Shown here one piece after another: positions 9,386 to 19,566 of a DNA stretch of 64,000 bases. Below the pieces are notes generated by a model. The model saw nothing but the letters and a program-made list of their open reading frames with translations. It searched no databases and was not told the origin of the DNA. The stretch comes from Diphasiastrum complanatum (lineage: Eukaryota > Streptophyta > Lycopodiopsida > Lycopodiales > Lycopodiaceae). The DNA lies in contig CM055100.1 in assembly GCA_029204225.1 (NCBI GenBank), forward strand, positions 53,803,216-53,867,215, given 5' to 3'. The position numbers and the translations under genes are program-made. Every line of letters begins with the position of its first letter. The stretch's first letter is position 1.

Positions 9386-10985
9386 CTACTTCCCAAAACA
9401 TCATTCAACTGAGAATACCAGCGTATACATCTGCGGTAGCTTTAAGTAACCAGATAATCCATAACATTCTGTTCATCTCATGTGTCAATGTAGGACAAAT
9501 AGAGCCTCACAAGTTGTGCAAAGGGCAACATTCAAACTTGAGAAAAGGTCCTATTCCCAATCGCCCTGATCTATGATGACAAAATAGATATTCACGCACC
9601 AAACATAACAGAAAAAACTGCATAAATACTGTGCATGCCTTTGACTGGCTCAAGTTGTTATCGATGTAATACGATGTTGCAATAGCAGCATGCAAAATTG
9701 TCTTTCCTTACCTTTAAGATTTGCACGTGTGGAAGTTTGCAAAAAACGAACGGTTCGTATGCTACTCAAAGTAGAAGGAAAAGCTGCACGAAGTACACTG
9801 GAGTGTCTAGATTTCGCATGTTTATACTTTCACATGAAAAAAGAAAGGATAACTGATCTCAGCTCTTAACAATATTTCGCAAGACTCTGTGAAGGTGGTT
9901 TAAAAAGCCTTAAACAACACAAAAAAGTTTCAGTGTTTTGCAGATGTTGTGCATCATAAATTTTTCCCGAAATTGTAAACTGTATTGCTTTGCCTTGTAG
10001 TTGACTTAGAATGATTGAATCGCTCTTCAATGCCTGTAATTTTGGAGATATGCTATTCTTGAACAATTAAGACTAAACCTCAATCTTTTCGATGCTGTCA
10101 TCCTTGGATTGAATGCCAAGCATCGAATTAGCTTATTGACAACAAATTCTTCATGCTTTTGGTGGAACTGAAAGCCATGAATATGCTCCTCTGAGGAGAA
10201 GAACCTTGGCATCATAAATAATACGCAATCCATCGTTAGTGGAACAAACTTATTCCGTGCTACAATTTTGCTTGGGAGGTTGATTATCGTTAGCAAATCA
10301 TTTTCACCCCAAACCAGAAATAAACACAGCATAAAATCCAAATGCAAACATCTGCCAGATATCTGTTCTGTTTTTTGCCCAAAAAACGGATGGAAATCTG
10401 CATAACAGGTTGTACCGTGGGAAGACTACAGCATTAGAACCATACACTGCTCTCCAAGGTCCAAGATCTAAAAGCTGCTTTTAGAAATGGCAAGATAAGG
10501 TGCTTCAAATTGTACCGCCTAACTCAAAACGTGATTGTCAACAAGAAAACTTTTCTATTAGCAGCGAAGCTTTCAGGTCATAAAAGCAGCAGTAAGCAAG
10601 TATTTCAACTTTTATTGTCTGCTAGAAAACGGGAGCATCGCCGTGTATATCCAGTTGCAGCCTCGAGCAGCAGGTAATGTCAATGTTCAACATTGCACCC
10701 GTGGAAATATATATCCAAGAGCTTGTCAGGCATCATTCGATGCTTGAATTATTAACGATAAACTGTACTACCAAATTTCCATTCAACTAGCCAAAAAACT
10801 GCACGCTGAATTCCTGAACATGTCGCTAATATCTAGGATTCAAAGTAACGATTCCCTGCCTTTAAAGAAAACTCCAAATAACAAAATGTGGCATCATGTA
10901 AAACATTTACAGGATGCGAAAATCCAGAGCATAAAGAAACCTAACATCGACAGAAACACATGATGCAAAGTATTAAGTGGCATGC
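9386..10985 (-). other. HMT: HMT intron 1 (1600 bp, GC-AG)
   Basis: On the minus strand the intron starts GCATGCC after AAG and ends GGAAGTAG before GTGCAC. The donor is GC rather than GT, a rare but known class of plant intron. No GT donor in the neighbourhood would keep both conserved peptides in frame. Frames inside it, such as 10027-10347 on the minus strand, show no recognisable domain. Confidence 0.75.
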
Positions 10986-11186
10986 CTTGTAAATAAGTTC
11001 AGGCATCGAAATCAGGCACAATGCACTCCACAAGGGATCGTGAAGATTTGCTCCATGAAACTCCAGCTGCGTGGCCAGCCCTCCGTCCATAACAGCACAT
11101 CCTCCAGCCCGTTCAACCAACTCCTGTAATTTGGAGAAGGAATCGTTATTGTAAGACACCATCGTCTCTTTTCTTACGAACTCCAA
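10986..11186 (-). CDS. HMT: Homocysteine S-methyltransferase exon 1
   Basis: First exon, 67 codons from the Met at 11186. The family enzyme moves a methyl group from S-methylmethionine or AdoMet to homocysteine, giving methionine, in the cytosolic S-methylmethionine cycle. The conserved N-terminal block is clear: LQELVERAGGCAVMDGGLAT at about residues 20-39, then QLEFHGANLHDPLWSALCLI and MPELIYK. The first 15 residues are variable, as is usual. A second Met at residue 9 is an alternative start. The C-terminal zinc-binding cysteines lie in later exons that are not in this window. This exon shows no stop or frameshift, so the gene may be alive with a very long intron 2, or may be a truncated copy. 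Confidence 0.85.
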
Positions 11187-12049
11187 CGTCTAACTTTGTG
11201 TCCGCGACCGCTCACTTTTTTGTCGGTCGTACAACAAAATAAGCCTTTATCGTCATAATAATTCCTCCTTAAAACCAAAATCGCCCGCCCGACGAGGATC
11301 GATTTACAATCACAAGTTACAAGTAGTTAAGTACTAGTACACGATGACGCGAAGAGAAGAGGAAACTTCATTCCCCTCTGCTGTGCTGTCCCAGAAGAGG
11401 AAGTGTAGGTGGGGCTGAAAGAAGGTCAGTGGGTTACCCTTTCAGGCCCTTCCACTCTCCAATAAGGCACACGATGCCCCATCCGGCCCAGCATTGACGT
11501 CAAGGGCTAGTTCCCAAGTGGGGCGCTGCCATTCACATGTCATCAAAACTCGTTACCACCAGCGTGGTGAGAATTGGCTTCCACAACTCGGTTGACAAAC
11601 CACTGAGAATTTAAGATCATAACAGCAATCATTATCAGTTCTATAAATGCAGGGCGATCACAAGAAAACAACACCCTGATGCAACGATTTCAAAAAAGCA
11701 ATTCTTATCAATTTTAGAATGCATGGTGATCACAGGTGAGCATGTAAAGATGTCTTCCCAACTCGGCTGGCTAGAAGCTAGCACCCGTCCCTACTCCTAC
11801 ACCAATCGCAAGGACAGGTTGTAATGTGAACAGGCCCTAAGCCATTTTGTCGAGGCCGGTAGCACAAGGTGAAAAGGCCCATTCAGCTGCATGAAATTTA
11901 GACTTGATATTTTTATGTTTATGTTTGCACAAGCTTCTAAGTTACCAACCTTAGTAGAGGTTGTTTTCCCAAAGAAGGGCCTCTAAGGGTGACCCTACCC
12001 CACCCCCATAACCTCATCCACTTGACCCTTTACCCTACCTAAGCTTCAA
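11187..12049 (-). promoter_or_regulatory. HMT upstream region
   Basis: Sequence upstream of HMT exon 1, up to the edge of copia C1b. It has no coding frame with recognisable motifs. No convincing TATA box was found at the expected distance from the start codon on the minus strand. The promoter is inferred from position only. Confidence 0.4.
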
Positions 12050-12233
12050 CTTAGCCCAGAAGGACTTTGGAAGTGTCGCATGTGATAACATGCACTTTGC
12101 CGATTCAACTAAGGTTCTGTTCTTTCTCTCAGCAAGACCATTTGACTGAGGCGAATAGGAGATAATGTATTGTTGCTCAATGTCGTTGTTAAGGCAGTAC
12201 TCCTTGAATTCGATGGAGATATATTATCCCCCG

Positions 12234-13260
12234 TTATCTGACCTCAGTGCTTTGATTCGTTTGTCCTAAGCGATGATGCCACAATAATGTTTTATTGACA
12301 AGAACAAAGGTTTTCAACACTTGACTAAAATCAGAATAACAATTATGTTGAGTGGCTCCGAAATCCAGAAACCACAAATCATCCGAATTCGCGTATTTGT
12401 CTTTGACCATAAAAGCGCCTTCGTCCATTTCGACTTGAGGAGATGTTGTAACTGTATTTGCTTGTTGATCAGGTTGCTTGGCTACATTCTTCGCTTTGAG
12501 AATTCGGCAATTCTGGATCTCATAGTTATTGCGTTTGCAATACCTACAAAACATCTTCTTCTTTGACAAATGTTGGATTTGATGATTGTTCTTGACTTTG
12601 AGTCTGTTTTTGATTTGATGCAAACTGCTTGGAGCTTTTCTACTTCTGTCGTTTCGAGCCCTTGTTGACATATACAACATGAGATGAAGAGGTAGACCTT
12701 TGTGTCTTGACTTCTTCGATTATCTTCTTGCAGCAACATAGTGATAACTCTGATAAGAGTTAAATCTAAGTGTGTCGTGATGATCATCACCCAGTTCTCA
12801 TATGTAGAGGGCAGGCTTGAAAGCAATGTCATTATTGCATCTTGATCATCGTCTATGACTGATCCGATAGCAGCCATATGTTGCAAGAGATTCTTAAACT
12901 GGTTAATGTGACTCTAAAGAGAATCACCATTTGACATCTTGAGTGTAAAGAATTTCCTTCGAAGATGTAACTTAGTAATTACGTCTCTCACATCATATAG
13001 TGAGCTCAGGATGTCCCAAACTTCTTTTGAAGTTTCAGCTATGTGGCCAATTTGAGTATCTGATATATTGAGGATAATAAACGTGAAAGCTCTATCATCC
13101 TTCGTCTTTTGTGTCATTTTCAAGTTTCACTTCGATACCTGTAACAACATCCCACAACTCGTTGGCGATTAGCAAGGTCTTCATCTTAAATTTTCACAAA
13201 TGATAATTGGATCCATTCAGCTTGTCTACGATAAGACCAGCTTTACTTTGAGAATCCATC
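12234..13260 (-). pseudogene. C1b gag-protease remnant
   Basis: Broken minus-strand frames equivalent to C1 gag: a TKLHLRRKFFTLKMSNGDSL segment at 12914-13123, then AAIGSVIDDDQDAIMTLLSS, then a zinc knuckle CRYCKRNNYEIQNC at about 12510-12560, and a protease scrap WFLDFGATQH (Ser of DSGAT is Phe). Protease then joins directly to NKTLLWHHRLG of the pre-integrase region, so a deletion removed most of protease. The gag is split by frame changes near 12890 and 13130. Confidence 0.85.
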
Positions 13261-13455
13261 TAGGACTTAGTTTGTCGATTGTATCGATGACGTTAAGATG
13301 TAGTGATGCCAACAACAGGAAATCAATTCTCTGATACTAAAAGGATGAAAGGAACTGAAGAATATGACATCAATTTGATATTGCGAAAGATATCAAGTAT
13401 TAGAGCTTTTCGCTTTGATATCAAAATAGTATTAGGCCTTGAAGAAGAATCAACT

Positions 13456-13511
13456 CTCTGATACCATGTGGGTACGCTCTGATACCATGTCGGTAAGCTC
13501 TGATACCATGT
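13456..13511 (-). repeat. Triplicated primer-binding site / LTR junction of C1b
   Basis: The 14-mer CTCTGATACCATGT occurs at 13456, 13477 and 13498, exactly 21 bp apart. On the minus strand each copy reads ACATGGTATCAGAG, the end of an LTR (ACA) followed by an initiator-Met tRNA site. The related element C1 has a single copy at the same place (25757-25770). The third copy here adjoins the LTR. Confidence 0.95.
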
Positions 13512-14134
13512 CGAAAGTAGGTGAGTAATAGAATGCAGAAACTTCCTACTTCCAATGCATGACTATGCCTATCAAAAATTGAACAAAGCGGTAGTGATGG
13601 AAATCATGTTCAATCTTTAGCAACTAACTTTCGCTAGATACTAAGTGATTACATAGACAAACATAAAGTATTGAATTCTCAAACAATTTCTATCAATTAC
13701 AAAAGCAATACAAAGATGCATACATTCTGACACAAACTGAACGCAATAAGAAAATAGTATTGATTCAGAAAAACAAGATCGGATGCTAATGAGTGCAAGA
13801 CAATAGCGGATAGAAACCGCGCACTCTAAAGTAATTCCTAACAGGCAAAAAAGATGACACTGCATTTTTGCACGTAATTCCAGACAGGTGAAAAATGCGA
13901 AAAAGTCGACACTGCATGTTTACATGAGATTTCTGACAGACAACACTGTCGGGTTTGTAGAGAGAAAAAATGCGACATTGTTGTCAAACTCCGTGTATTT
14001 CTAAAGACTGTGTAAAAACACTTGTAAAATTGCAAAATGTATAAAGATACGGGAAAATCCGCAGAACTGGATAAATAGTTGGAGGAAGCTTAAAAACCGA
14101 TTAGTCGATTAGTATAAAGGAAAATAATCCAACA
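13509..14134 (-). repeat. 5' LTR of copia C1b
   Basis: Plus-strand ends TGTCGAAAGTAGG and AATAATCCAACA, so the LTR runs TGTTGGATTATT...CGACA on the minus strand. Compared with the C1 LTRs, a block of several hundred bp in the middle is absent: the ACCGCGCACT region joins directly to the AATTCCTAACAGG region. It contains imperfect repeats of about 50 bp that hold a GACAGG core and AAAAATGCGAAAAA. Confidence 0.85.
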
Positions 14135-14990
14135 TCTTCGACTAACTTGGTTTGTGGAGATCCCAAAAAGTCCAAAATAAAAAATAAATAAAGCTCATAT
14201 ACAATTTGTTATGTCGAGAAAAAAAGGCCAAGATGATGCTCAAATTTTTTTTTACATCATGTATAGTGTTCATTTTTGTTCGTAATTTAGGGCTCGTCAT
14301 AATTTCTCAAATGACCCTTACCACCCGGAATTTAATAGAAAGACCATTTCCCAATACAAAAACTACATAAAGAGACAATATATATATTTTATAGCATATT
14401 TCACTCTAGCTTTTTACTCATTACAACAAACGTAAAGGATCTATTCCTTATTTGCTTTCAAGTTTTATAGAAGATTATGCAAACAAGAGTTATTAAATTT
14501 TTTATTTTCATTTTTTATTTTGTTCACAATAATATATCCTCTTTTTCTTTGTAGTCAAGAAGCAAATGATCCAACATACACTCTAACTTTTAAATCTGTT
14601 TGAGTTTTGAATATTATAAAATTTTAGTTTTTTACAATTTTCTAATAAACCATTTTTCCTGTCATTGTTCTCATATTATTCTAAGGAAGGAAAAGAAGTA
14701 CCAATACTATTGTTGTGCACCTATTATAGTGCTTATTCTCAAAGAGTAGTATTCTAAACTGTACGGACATTTTAGGACTGCATTATCCTAAAGACCAAAG
14801 AGCGCCTTAACAAAATTCCACCTCACTACCTTATCTAGAAGGGGTTTGAGGTTCACGTGACGGAGATTGAATTTCTGTCTTCATGTGGCGACATTTGTCA
14901 GCTAATTCAAAGAGGGATCCTAAAGCTACCATTTCTGCAATCCAGAGCTCTCACAATCTACACCTTGAAAATATTTTGATTAGAGTACAA
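14135..14990. other. AT-rich noncoding spacer
   Basis: About 850 bp of AT-rich sequence between the C1b LTR and the probable CACTA boundary. No coding frame, LTR or recognisable repeat was found. Confidence 0.4.
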
Positions 14991-15039
14991 CATTGTGGAG
15001 ACTACAGCTATCTCGAAGTATATCACAATAACATATCGC

Positions 15040-15120
15040 ACAGATTTCGACGTGGGCATCCGACGTATGTTCAAAAATTTCATAATTCGTCGCAATCTGA
15101 CACGTCGAAATACGACGTCT
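15040..15120. repeat. ACGTCG palindromic repeats, left cluster
   Basis: Contains ACGTCGAAATACGACGT (a perfect 6-bp inverted repeat with a 5-bp spacer) at 15102-15118, and a looser TTCGACGTGGGCATCCGACGT at about 15047. They relate to the cluster at 15954-16173 on the other side of the inserted G1 LTR. Confidence 0.7.
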
Positions 15121-15146
15121 CAGTAAAAAATTCGAAAATCAGAGTC

Positions 15147-15907
15147 TGTTGGAGGGTTTGCAGATCCCAAGGCAACCCTAATCCTAGTTAATAAGTGAGA
15201 GGGATTTGGCACCCTGCGTATGTATGTCCAACCCGATGATCACATAGTTATTTGATTGATTAATTAGAATGCTAATAAAAGGACTTTAGGCCTTTTTGCG
15301 AGACTTTTAATGTCGCAGGGCCTAAATGTCAAGTTAGTGAATAAAGTTGGGTTTCCCTCCAATTTTGATGGTTCTCACACTTTTTGAATTTAAATAAAAA
15401 GAGAGGCAAGACTGGACCAATAGGATTCAGAGGCCAGGGTCCTCCTCTCTACTATAAAAAGGGACCAACTCGAGTTGTTCCTCATGTTCATTTCCTCATT
15501 TCAATAAAGCAGATTGGTTCTCTTTAGAAATGGATTGATGAATGTCCTTGCTTTTCCTCTCTTTTCCTCCATTTTTCATGCTTTCTTTAAATTTTGCTAG
15601 TTGTTGGATCTGATTATTATTGGGATTGCTATTTCTTATTCTTTTTGTGAGAGAGAAAGGGAGAGAGAGGAGAGTAAGTGTCTATCATTGTTGTGGATTT
15701 AGGGTTAATGGAAGTAGGGTTAATGGATGTAGTGTTAATGCTTAGTGTTAATGGATGTTAGTGTTAGATCCTCCATTCATGTTAAAATCTGAACTATACT
15801 ATCGCTCTCATGGGAACGAACCTACGCGTGACAACTAACTCCGTCTCTTTGATGCTAGATTGACTAGATCTTGGATTCAGGTTAGGCAAGGAAAGAAACC
15901 CACTACA
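15147..15907 (+). repeat. Solo LTR of gypsy G1
   Basis: A full 761-bp LTR starting TGTTGGAGGG and ending CCCACTACA, homologous to 42021-42741, 30860-31070 and 46026-46429. No G1 internal sequence adjoins either end. The flanks are GAGTC (15142-15146) and GACTC (15908-15912), a 5-bp target duplication with one mismatch. It contains ACTATAAAAAGGG at about 15451 as a likely TATA region, and a TTTCAATAAAGCAG stretch typical of the poly(A) region. It arose by LTR-LTR recombination inside the CACTA region. Confidence 0.85.
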
Positions 15908-15953
15908 GACTCCGGCGATTGGGAAATATGGGCGGCAACCAATTTTTGAAAGG

Positions 15954-16173
15954 CACGTCGGAATCCGACATGTCGTATAATGACATTCAAACGTGAATAT
16001 GACTTGGCATGTTTTTTCAAAAAAATAAATGTGTAATCCGCCGTGGACGTCGGAATCTGACGTCCATGTCGGCAATCAGAAAGTCTGTCCACGGCATCTG
16101 GGACCTGCCGTCCGGCTTGGAATGGGCACGGACGTCGAATTTCAACGTGTTTTAAAGTCGTCGGATTCCGACG
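15954..16173. repeat. ACGTCGG palindromic repeats, right cluster
   Basis: Three related palindromes: ACGTCGGAATCCGACATGT at 15954-15972, GACGTCGGAATCTGACGTC at 16046-16064 and CGTCGGATTCCGACG at 16159-16173. The consensus is ACGTCGGATTCCGACGT. This is typical of subterminal repeats that bind the CACTA accessory protein; the binding role is inferred from the family. Confidence 0.7.
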
Positions 16174-16249
16174 TTTGTTTGGTTTTTCGTATTCGCGTGA
16201 TTCAGCGTCTTCTCTCTCACTCTGTTTTTTTGCAGGTTGGAGTGGCTTT

Positions 16250-16360
16250 GGAGCGATTGAGGGCGATTGAAGATCAGTGCTTGAGGGCTTGAAGATCAGT
16301 CTTGAGGGTGCTTCAAGATCAGTGCATGAAGATCAGTGCTTGAAGATCAGTGTTTGAGTT
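16250..16360 (+). repeat. Short minisatellite, GAAGATCAGTGCTT unit
   Basis: About five imperfect copies of a unit containing AAGATCAGT, separated by TTGAGGGC-like text. No coding meaning. Confidence 0.75.
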
Positions 16361-16705
16361 TGGTGCTTGATTTTTGTTTGTTTGTTTGAGGTTGGTGTTT
16401 GTTTGTTTGTTTTGTGAAGAGATAGAAATAGAAAGATATAGAGATAGAGAGTGTGTGTGTATTATATGTGTATGTGTTTTTTAATTTTGCATTGATTTAA
16501 AATGGTTTTGAATATCGTTAGTATGAATATGGTTTTGAATGGTCTTGTAATAGATTGTTAGTATTATTTAGGATAGTTTGGTAATAATATATTATTAGAT
16601 TTGTAATTTGTGAGAGAGAAAGAGAGAAAAGAGGTGGAGTGTAGATATATGCTTGAAGATATTGAGAGATTTTGGAGTTTATGTTTTCTTTTTTTGAAAA
16701 ATAAA

Positions 16706-16707
<2 letters not shown>

Positions 16708-16782
<75 letters not shown>

Positions 16783-16966
16783 GTAGTGTTTACAATAGAT
16801 TGATTTTTTATAGTGTTTATAATAGATTGTTAGAATTATTTAAGATAGTGTGTGAGTGTGTTTGAGAGGATGTGTATGTGTTTTGAATTTTGCATTGATC
16901 TATATTTAGGTTAATAGACAAATAGATATAGATAGTGTTGGGTAGTAGTAGATTGTTAAATTTATA

Positions 16967-17060
<94 letters not shown>

Positions 17061-17194
17061 AAAAAAAAAAAGAGAAAGAAAATATGCGTGTGTGTGTTTA
17101 ACATTTTGCATTGATTTAGAGTTTTAAGATTATAGATAAATACATAGTTTATGGTAGTAATAGATTGTTGGATTTATATTTATTTAGGACTAAG

Positions 17195-17259
<65 letters not shown>

Positions 17260-17299
17260 GTGAGTGAGTGAGTGAGTGAGTGAGTGAGTGAGAGTGAGT

Positions 17300-17336
<37 letters not shown>

Positions 17337-17367
17337 TGAACATGTTTAGTACTTTACATTGATTTAA

Positions 17368-17415
<48 letters not shown>

Positions 17416-17594
17416 AGGGAGGGAGGGAGGGATAAGAGGTGGAGAGAAGAGAGAAGAAGTGTGTATGTATTGTGTCTTGCATTTTGAATTTAAGATAATA
17501 GTGTGTGTGTGTGTGTGTGTGTAAGTGAGTGAGTGAGTGTGTTTGTGTGTGTGTGTGTGTGATTTGATTAAGATTTAAAGTAGTAGATGAATAT

Positions 17595-17628
<34 letters not shown>

Positions 17629-17685
17629 TGTTTAACATTTTTCATTGATTTAAAATTCAAGATGTGAGAGAGAGAGAGAGAGAGA

Positions 17686-17717
<32 letters not shown>

Positions 17718-17741
17718 TGTGTTTTGCATTTTGAATTTAAG

Positions 17742-17834
<93 letters not shown>

Positions 17835-17938
17835 TGTGTGTGTGTGTGTGTGTGTGTGTTTTGTATTATGCATTAGTTTAGGATATTTAAAAGTGATAGA
17901 TAAATAAATAGTGTTTGATAAAAAATTTATATTAGATT

Positions 17939-17995
<57 letters not shown>

Positions 17996-18010
17996 TGTGT
18001 GTGTGTGTGA
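16708..18010. repeat. Compound microsatellite block with a recurring spacer
   Basis: Long tracts of (GA)n at about 16709-16778, 17035-17060, 17199-17256, 17374-17408, 17665-17686, 17803-17831 and 17945-17993; (GT)n at 16969-17034, 17308-17333, 17502-17521, 17598-17624, 17687-17711 and 17834-17858; (GTGA)n at 17256-17300; (GGGA)n at 17409-17431; (AT)n at 17745-17802. Between the tracts a degenerate spacer recurs: TTTTGCATTGATTTAAGAT followed by an ATAGATAAATA / TAGTAGATTGTTAGATTTATA segment. The block is therefore a degenerate tandem array whose units carry expanded microsatellites. Long open frames here are Cys-Val, Ser-Leu or Thr-His dipeptide artefacts. Confidence 0.9.
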
Positions 18011-18569
18011 GAGAGTGTGTGTTTTGATTAAGATTTAGAGTAGTAGATGGCTAGATAGAATTTGATGGTAATTGTATGTTTGAATTTGCTTATAATAATG
18101 GTTCAATTGTGTAATATAGTGTTATTTTTTAATTGCTTGTGCATGTGACAAAAATTTAAAAAAAAAATAGAACAAGCATTTAAAAAGTAAGCAACGTTTG
18201 CACTTAAGCTTCGAGTGAGTTTACCGGTGAGTTTGTGTTGTTTCAATTTTTTATTATTATTGGAATACGTTATCTAACATAGTAAGAAAATATGCAAAGG
18301 TAAAATGTAGATAATTAAAATTCCCTATCCTAGGAATATGTGTAGCCCTTACTTTTCTCCCGTTAAAGGCGAGGTTCTAATCTTTCCAACTTGCATGGAA
18401 AAACCTACACGCCGCAGGGAGGGAATATATGGTGACATTCTGAAATAGGACATAACCGCAAGGTTCGGGTACTATAATTATCACATTCAACTCTATCTAT
18501 GAAAGTATATATAAAAAGTATTGCAATGAATATAAAAAAAATTGAGTGCAAGTGAATTTAAGTATTAAT
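18011..18569. other. Noncoding AT-rich stretch in the CACTA 3' region
   Basis: Between the microsatellite block and the stop of the transposase acidic tail. No recognised feature; presumably the 3' untranslated region of the CACTA element. Confidence 0.4.
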
Positions 18570-19470
18570 AATCATAGATCATTTACGTCATTCTTGTCAT
18601 CACACAAGTCTTGACACTCATTTGAATCTAGGTCTAGGTATAATTGTAAATTTTCGATCGTGTCTCTTTGATGATGTGAGCTACCCTCATATTCAATCTT
18701 CTCTTCTTCTAATTCTATCTCATCCAAACGTGGGGGCCTCAAATTACCCCCAATTTAGTCTTGTACGATCGTAGGAATCTCATCATTTCCATTTGTACCT
18801 TCTTCTCCCATCATTTCGACATCATTTGGAGTTTGGATGAGTGGTTCATGTTATTCCAAAACGTCGCCAAAATTGGGTGGTGGTTAGTCGTGTGTATCCA
18901 ATTCAACAATATCTTTTCCTTCAAACACAAGTCATTTTCTTGCATTAAGTTGGATCACATACCACCATCTTGGGTCTATTCGATTTGGATGGAATATAAT
19001 CTGCCAAAGAATTTCAAAAAAAATTAAGTTAGTCTTATAAGATTGATATATAAATAATCGGATTGCGAATATTAATGACATTGGAATTTTAGAGTCTCAC
19101 TTGTTCGCAATGTTGTGGCAATACTAAAGTCTCATGAGAGTCCATCGATATACATTTTGTTGAATCAATTTGAAAAAACTTTGAGTTATCATTTCTAATC
19201 ATGGCATTGCTTCCACGATAGATGACCCTAAACCATTTTACGTCAAAAAATAAAGTATTTGTTGTTAGTCTCATAATCGACTTCATAAATATGTTGCAAT
19301 GTGCCGACATAGTCTAGGTCGTCCGAAATGACATTAGGGTCCCTTTTACTAGAACGACTCTCGTGTTGAAATTTGGCCATTATACCACAATCATATGTAC
19401 GTCGCCTGTTATCAACTCTCTCAACACGGTAATGGTGTCCATATGCCCACATGGCAGTGTATGATGTATA
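18570..19470 (-). pseudogene. CACTA transposase 3' exons: DUF4216 and acidic tail
   Basis: Two minus-strand exons. Exon 19101-19470 starts YTSYTAMWAYGHH and covers a DUF4216-like region (GTLQHIYEVDY, FDVKWFRVI, then VLPQHCEQ). A frameshift near the A-run at about 19247-19252 splits it. After a 100-bp GT-AG intron (19001-19100) in phase 0, the next exon continues IIFHPNRIDPRWWYVIQL and then an acidic tail rich in Asp and Glu (IELEEEKIEYEG, NECQDLCDD) ending at a stop near 18570. DUF4216 follows DUF4218 in many plant CACTA transposases. In-frame stops after LNARK and elsewhere show the gene is dead. Confidence 0.7.
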
Positions 19471-19566
19471 CTAAAACACGGAAAAAAAAATGTGTGTAAT
19501 TAGAAATATTATTCATATATTGAGTAGTACAAAAACAAAACTTCACAAAAACAATATTACACTAAC
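19471..19566 (-). other. CACTA transposase intron (96 bp)
   Basis: GT-AG intron on the minus strand: donor AAG|GTTAGT, acceptor TGTTTTAG|TATACATC. It joins ...RGCGWK to YTSYTAMW in frame, the expected order between the DUF4218 and DUF4216 regions. Confidence 0.7.

Larger units (their letters stand above)
12050..14134 (-). mobile_element. Copia C1b, 3'-deleted copy
   Basis: A minus-strand copia of the same family as C1 at 20981-26449. It keeps the 5' LTR (13509-14134), a triplicated PBS (13456-13508), gag (about 12600-13260), zinc knuckle, part of protease, and the end of the integrase core (12050-12240, matching 23697-23910). The rest of protease, the integrase start, reverse transcriptase, RNase H and the 3' LTR are gone. 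It lies just upstream of HMT and could affect its regulation. Confidence 0.85.

Noticed and set aside
10027-10347. A 106-residue minus-strand frame in HMT intron 1
   Set aside because: No known domain, no splice coherence with HMT, and ordinary length for chance in this composition.
14999-15007. GACTACAGC as a CACTA terminal inverted repeat
   Set aside because: First base differs, no matching inverted end is available because the other end is truncated, so it is mentioned only as a weak possibility.
17568-17907. Frames of about 100 and 73 residues (on both strands) in the microsatellite block
   Set aside because: They are dipeptide repeats (Cys-Val, Thr-His, Ser-Leu, Tyr-Ile) produced by GT, GA and AT tracts, not genes.
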